DNA of 64,000 nucleotides from Nomia melanderi (Eukaryota; Arthropoda; Insecta; Hymenoptera; Halictidae), in contig NC_135001.1 in assembly GCF_051020985.1 (NCBI RefSeq), positions 16,485,896-16,549,895 of the forward strand. Reading direction: 5' to 3'. Under the pieces are notes generated by a model that worked only from the letters and a program-made list of their open reading frames with translations, was not told the DNA's origin and did not search any database. Below are positions 58,990 to 64,000 of this stretch, one piece after another; positions within the stretch are counted from its first letter, which is position 1; each line of letters starts with the position of its first letter. The translations under genes were made by a program, and so were the position numbers.

Positions 58990-59530
58990 TTATTGGTTCT
59001 TATCCTTGTAGCCCTTCTGTATGAGTACCTCTGTCAGGCTGTAGTACGCGTATAGCGCAGAGATGTGTCAGCCACGGTAGCGACAACATTCATAAAAAAT
59101 AATGTCGTCCACAGGGGCCCCTTTCTCGTCTTCTTCTGGAAGAAGTTCATTTCGCAAGCTGTCTAGTTTCGGAAATTCATCTCCGGACAACTTCGAGCCA
59201 CCCTAAGGCTCGCCCAAACCCCCTGGTAGCTTCGAGAAACTCTGCCCAGAATCACCCCTAGGCCCGACAAGTGCCACAAGAAACAGCAATAAACGTCAGG
59301 ATACCCGTAGTAATTAAAACTAAAGATCCACGCTGGAAAAACAACAGTTACCCGTAGAGAGTGGCGACGAAGCACTACAGGAAGAATAACGAAAGCCGGG
59401 GAGACGGGTGTGAGGAGACGATTCCGACACCGCGAAAATTGACCGCTAATTTGCCCGAGTAAAATGAGAAGTCCACCGAGAAGATTGCGACGGGATGAAC
59501 CGTTTGCGTCATCGTAACGTCTCAACATCG
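58990..59530 (-). other. GC-rich patch with broken reading frames, unrecognised
   Basis: A compact GC-rich segment set in AT-rich DNA. On the minus strand one frame (59298-58990) yields protein-like sequence, including an acidic LLPEEDEKGAPVDD stretch and ALYAYYSLTEV before a TAA at 58990-58992. It is interrupted by TAG (59203-59205) and TGA (59068-59070). A second minus frame (59528-59163, 121 codons) starts with a hydrophobic LLGGLLILLGQI segment. TTTTTCCAG near 59330 could be a splice acceptor. This may be a decayed gene, a retrocopy or an unrecognised transposon piece. I recognise no family, and two stops in 100 codons is near chance. Confidence 0.22.
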
Positions 59531-59915
59531 TTTTTTAACCGTTAAATTAACCTTGATTCGAAGATGACCTAGATAAAACGAAGTTATGAAATATCTTATT
59601 TCGTTCAAAATATATTTACCGAGAAGTTCTAATGACTTTTTATAGAGAACTGTTAGCCAAAATAGTGGGATTGGCTATTGCCATTGTTGTAAATGGAAAA
59701 TATTACTTAATAAATATTTGTGCAGATTGATAAAGATGACGTGTCTGCAGGGCGACTTTTCATATGATTCTATCCTTACGAGGCAGAAATATTTAAAATA
59801 TTCTCAATGTGAGACAATAATATTAAATTTATCATTCTGGTTACAATATTTTGAGTTATAACATTCTTAACTTTTTTGCAACACTTCAGCAAATATAAGA
59901 TATATATCTTCAAAT
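59531..59915. other. AT-rich non-coding stretch
   Basis: No feature seen between the GC-rich patch and the next MITE. Confidence 0.3.
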
Positions 59916-60128
59916 TTAACACTAGAACTACCGACCAATTAATACTATTAATTATAATTCCTATAAAAATTGTGTCAATAGATTATTTTCAGTTTCTTCA
60001 AACATTCATTGTAGTATCCAAATAGAACTATTTATACTATTATGTTCAATGAATTCAAGATATCAATAATTGCGAAACGAAAAATTCGAAACCAGTCATT
60101 TTGATTGTTACGATAGTTCTAGTGTCAA
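59916..60128 (+). mobile_element. Family 2B TTAA MITE
   Basis: TTAACACTAGAACTACCGAC at the left end; the right end GTTACGATAGTTCTAGTGTCAA is its inverted repeat, with TTAA mutated to TCAA. It is similar throughout to 61551-61764 (AATAGATTATTTTCAGTTTC; ATCAATAATTGCGA). 213 bp. Confidence 0.8.
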
Positions 60129-60717
60129 ACACTGAAGTATATCGACATGCTACTTTTACGAGGACATAAAATTAATTTAAATCCCTTTTGAAGGTAACAG
60201 CCACGCGTACGTCGAACTGTACTCGGCAACGAAGCAAAATATTCCTTAAACTTGATGTTAACGCAATTTTATCGTTCAGTTAGCAAGATGCGAGGGAGAA
60301 CATTAAAACTCCATGGATAGTTATTCAGTTCTGGCACAGCGTTTGAATGTGGCCGAACCGGGAGCCAGTTCCCTTTTCTTGCCCGGTGGTCTAATAAGAA
60401 ATCGTTGGATTTCCGTCATCTTTCGTCCAGATCGCCTTTGTAGATTTTAATGGGTTTCTGGTTTCGACAAACTCGTATCCGCTTTCTTGGCGCAGAGTGA
60501 CGAGAGCAGAGGTAAAGGCTAGGAAAGGGCGAGTACAGAAAAGGTAGGATGAAGGGGAAAATGCACGTTAACAACATGAAAGACCCGTGGATCCCTTTGC
60601 ATTTATATGGAGTAACCTTACAGGACTGAACAGTCGACTTGAGCTTCCCCTGGCTAAAAGGAAACTTAAGAAACATAAAGTAACTTTACCTTTCCATCCT
60701 CTCCCTCTTTCTCTCTT

Positions 60718-60767
<50 letters not shown>

Positions 60768-61550
60768 CTATGCTTTTTCTCTCCACTTTTTTCCTTAACA
60801 GCCGCGTCGTGTGCTTTGCTTTCACTTAGCCATTTGCACAAAGCTTTCCGGATTGTATTATAACGGGTAGGATTGTTTAAGGAAGTACAATCTACAAAGC
60901 TTGTAGATGTTGTCGAGCAATCTTTGCTTAGCTACCGCGCGCAGTTTACCGTCCACTACATATTGAGACTTTCTTATACACGCTCGCCCGGCAGAATGTA
61001 CTTTCGATGAGAGGTATAAGCAGAACAAAATGGCCTTTTTCCAACATTAATGGTATGTTGGTTATCATAATCAGATTTTTTGATAATTGTGTTTGTACAA
61101 ACTTTCAATTTCTCTTTTTAATGGTTGAATGCGATTTAAGAAGATACTATGATCGAGGAGATTTGAAATCGATTCCTTAAAGTAAATGTAAATGTATTTG
61201 TGTATTTAAACTTGAAACTTAATAACTTCTATACAGGTTGGATCACGAAGTGCGATCAACTTACATTATTCTGTTGCTAGCTGTTCGATCGGAAATTTTG
61301 TTAGCTAAAAGAACATGGTTCAAGGAGAGATTTCATATGATTGTACCAAATTATTTATCAACCCCTGTTTTACAGAGTTATCAAGGTCATCTTCAGTTTT
61401 TTACAGGTAAATTTACAGTGTTTTTACATTCATCTTTTGGGAGGTTCTGAGACGAATTCTACAAGCATCGTAACAAATAGTTTCTTCCGTATCCAACAAA
61501 ACTAAAGAATACTTATAGTTGGAAGAGTTTTGCAAAATTCTTAAAGATCA
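60129..61550. other. Mixed stretch with CT microsatellite
   Basis: 60180-60840 is GC-richer and includes the (CT)n array. At 61232-61406 an acceptor-like TATACAG and a donor-like ACAG-GTAAAT bound an open segment that reads through in one frame. I do not recognise the product and would not call an exon. 60900-61550 is otherwise AT-rich. Confidence 0.3.
60699..60763 (+). repeat. (CT)n microsatellite
   Basis: About 65 bp of mainly CT dinucleotides (GA on the minus strand), with a few TTT and CCT interruptions at its left part and an uninterrupted run of about 35 bp at the right. Confidence 0.95.
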
Positions 61551-61764
61551 TTAACACTAGAACTACCGAGCATTTAATATGATTGATCCGTATAAAAATT
61601 GTAACAATAGATTATTTTCAGTTTCTTCAGATAATCATTATATAGTATTCAAATGAATCTACATATTTTCAAATTATTTCGATATTCAATTCTTTTAAGG
61701 CATCAATAATTGCGAGACAAGGGAACCGAAACCATTTTGACTGGTACGGTAGTTCTAATGTTAA
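61551..61764 (+). mobile_element. Family 2B TTAA MITE, intact termini
   Basis: Intact TTAA on both sides (61551-61554, 61761-61764). Ends are CACTAGAACTACCGAGC and, inverted, CATTAGAACTACCGTACC. 214 bp. It is the best-preserved family 2 copy here. It is non-coding and would need a transposase supplied in trans. Confidence 0.85.
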
Positions 61765-62641
61765 ATAGGATTCATTATTAAAGATTATTAAAGAGGATAC
61801 TCTTACCATTTAGAAACCCCCATCATTTCATTGCATTTCCTTTCAAAGCTTACCAAATCTTAATTCCAAGGATGCAACTGAATATTCACTATTTCGAACT
61901 TTCTTAATATCTGACAAGACTGGCGTCGGTGTTGTAAGCAACTTCCAGCATGCAAATGGTCCCAGTATTCCAAATTTCTTTCCATGATAATTCTTCTAAA
62001 CTATTTCATGTTCTACGAAGAATAAAGAAATTCCAGGTAGAAGCAGCAGGGGGACGGAGTATGGGCCTGGATACAAAATCAAGCCCTGTGCAGCAGAAAC
62101 ATGCGATTCGCCGTTGCTAATCTGCATGCCGAGTTGAGAATGTGACGCCATTGAATATTTAAGACGACCGAAGCAAGAGGTGGCTGCGATGCTGCCGACG
62201 TTGGTGCACCCAGAGTTGCTGGGAATACAGCTCTGCTCTTCCCGGTATCTGCCACGACCTAACCTCGTTCTTCGAGTTCGTAAGAGGTAAGCCTCGAGAC
62301 TTCCTGGTTTTCATATGCAAATGTAAGTTCGGCGTGAAGCCGTTTGCCAAGGGCCGCACACCTAGCTACGCAGAAATGCGTCCATGCGCCGAATCGTAGG
62401 AACGGTATACCACATAGATACGTGCACCCCCCTTTTCTATTTCTTGAACTTGAAGTCCCTTCCGTAATAAAATGCAAGTTCATAATATTAACCCTTTGAG
62501 GTCCGAATTGCTCTTAGTTTTTCCTTGCGGAATTCACGTCAATGTTTCTTGAATCTATCGTTGCCTCATACTTTTGTATCTTTAACGTGTACAGGGTAAC
62601 TCATTTTATATAATGCAGTTGCCTCTGGAAATATTCGTTGC
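61765..62641. other. Mixed stretch with one solo TTAA end
   Basis: 62030-62480 is GC-richer. Near 62286 GTAAGAG-GTAAGC resembles a splice donor, but no exon is identifiable. At 62488 TTAACCCTTTGAGGTCCGAA resembles a TTAA-element end without a visible partner. Confidence 0.3.
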
Positions 62642-62826
62642 ATAACAGTAGAACTACTGTACCAGTCAAAGTGATGATATCTCCAAAGCATTGAATGTTT
62701 GAAATGATTTTGAGAATAAACAGTTTCTCTTGAGTAATATAATGAAGGTCTGAAGAAATTGAAAAGAATCTATCATTAAAATTTTTGCAGGGATTGCATA
62801 TCAGTCGTATTAAATGCTCGTATTAA
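62642..62826 (-). mobile_element. Family 2B TTAA MITE, right end clipped
   Basis: It begins ATAACAGTAGAACTACTGTA, then CCAGTCAAAGTGATG. It ends TCAGTCGTATTAAATGCTCG, the reverse complement of the start of the 61551 copy minus its last 17 bp. The shared interior CTGAAGAAATTGAAAAGAAT confirms it. About 185 bp. Confidence 0.7.
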
Positions 62827-64000
62827 AATTTGCAATACCAAAATAGATATTTACAACCTCTCATATTTTAATTATTTTATATATCATTGTTAATATTATA
62901 TGTTAATATTATGAATTTGTATTTTATTTCGAAAATATCCATGAATGCAAGAATATTTTTCTCTCTTCTTATCCAAATAGATTATTCGTACGAGTCAGCA
63001 AGGTTTACCCGTCTTAAATGCTTATATTTACTGCCATTCAGGGCGAGATAGCAACTCGTCGAGTATCTTAAGCTTTGGTCTACCCCTTCAATAGGAATTA
63101 AATAGGGCGGAGGCTGCTTAGGGTAAACCAGCAAAAAATTAAACTACTGCCGTGTAACCAGCTATTTTGGTGAAGGTATTCGAAAATTCGTTTAATTCTT
63201 GAGGAACTTCTTGCAGCATTAGTGAATTATACATCGTGTAAATTTATTTATATTTCAAATTTGGATTTTATTATGCCAGCGGTCCTTGTCTCTATACCGA
63301 ACTTGTGTTCTGTGCTAACAATGGCAGGTACTTTGGTCAAGAAGAACCTGTTATGCAATAAACGAACGTAATAATAAATTACAAAATACATTCATTAATA
63401 TTTTAAGTTTGTATTTGGTATACAACATACATATAGTGTTCGGATTATCCATTGCTGTTGTAACATGGGATACGAGTTCTGTGCAGAGATACATTGCCAG
63501 CTAAAGAACCCTTGATGACGAGGACCAGTATGCCAGCTCTTATGTATCAAAACGAAACGTTAAAAACCCTTCATTCTTCAGTGTTGGAGGATGCAACGCT
63601 TGTTACTTTCATCATGGCAAATGTACTTTTAAGTGGCTTCGATGCTTGACATTTCTACCCAGATGAAAGTTAATTAATTCTTGAATAGCAATAGGTATGG
63701 AAGATTTAAAAACTTCTGTCGCAACGGTTGATAGTGTTCATTTGTCGATCAATTAAATTCTTTCAAGTTTATTTTTTGTGTGCAATACTTCTTTCTTATT
63801 CCATTTTATATTATTTTATTCCAGGAATTATTCTGTTTAAATTACATACGTATTACATGAATAAAAAAATCAATCAATTCCATTATGAGGAGAAGCAAAG
63901 GTTTATAACTACAGAAAAATTGAATACGTTGAGAAATGATTATGTGGAGAAAACAGTTTGACAATTTCCTAAAACATCAAAAATCGAATGAACATTCGCA
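62827..64000. other. AT-rich end of window, small unrecognised frames
   Basis: Two small open frames start with MPA, at 63273 (32 codons) and 63530 (39 codons), in GC-richer patches. Neither is recognisable. At 63728-63961 a 77-codon frame has two hydrophobic segments and then a charged tail. TTATTCCAG at about 63817-63825 could be a splice acceptor for a terminal exon covering the tail. No family is recognised, so no gene is called. Confidence 0.3.

Noticed and set aside
60568..60829. Frames encoding poly-RE or poly-SL across the CT microsatellite
   Set aside because: They are translations of a simple repeat, not genes.
61232..61406. Open segment between an acceptor-like and a donor-like site
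   Set aside because: The product is not recognisable, no neighbouring exons fit, and such site pairs are frequent by chance in AT-rich DNA.

Overview
The window looks like non-coding chromosomal DNA from an insect, most likely a bee or another hymenopteran. The support is indirect. The background is AT-rich and broken every 2-4 kb by CpG-containing GC-richer islands. Dispersed TTAA-flanked miniature elements are abundant. There are decayed Tc1-like and piggyBac-like transposase relics, and no bacterial operon organisation. No reading frame exceeds about 172 codons. I could not identify a conserved host protein, a tRNA, an rRNA or a known microRNA. The window is therefore best read as intergenic or long-intron sequence. 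Unspliced reading frames are weak evidence in such DNA, and I call a CDS only once, at low confidence.

The clearest content is transposable-element debris. Family 1 is a MITE of about 245 bp with ends like TTAA-CCCTTTGCCCTA and TTAA flanks, which is piggyBac-superfamily style. Copies or fragments lie at about 9509-9916 (outer copy), 9590-9830 (inner copy), 16015, 17910, 25955, 31906, 41237, 42983, 45132 and 47805. Family 2 has ends like TTAA-CACTARAACTACCG, in two subfamilies, at 25834, 27949, 42757, 58480, 59916, 61551 and 62642. Further TTAA elements lie at 34411-34773 and 55103-55351. Two insertions can be read against uninterrupted paralogues: 41237-41487 against 52848, and the nested pair near 9590 against the copy at 17910. 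A piggyBac-like transposase relic lies on the minus strand at 39280-39735, and a Tc1-like transposase relic on the plus strand at 8414-8811.

Other structure includes a long imperfect hairpin (40848-41020), a GC-rich repeat present three times including an inverted pair (24128-24660), and a good TATA plus initiator arrangement (5902-5940). There are two clusters of homeodomain-type TAAT sites (40302-40444 and 41666-41782), and several simple repeats, including (CT)n at 60699 and a TTTTAA hexamer array at 28853.

Layout: 1-9500 alternates AT-rich DNA with islands (2520-3420, 5311-6330, 7040-7480). 9500-18100 holds the first MITE cluster and islands at 9950-10990, 12780-13480, 15000-15560 and 16430-16960. 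18100-25800 is mainly islands plus the triplicated repeat. 25800-28100 has MITEs and the one weak candidate small membrane-protein frame. 28100-39000 alternates AT-rich DNA with islands. 39000-48100 is the densest transposon and regulatory stretch. 48100-64000 has MITEs, a GC island at 52940-53940, an unexplained GC-rich patch at 58990-59530 and AT-rich sequence. The elements do not form a pathway; they record successive TTAA-targeted insertions into a gene-poor region.
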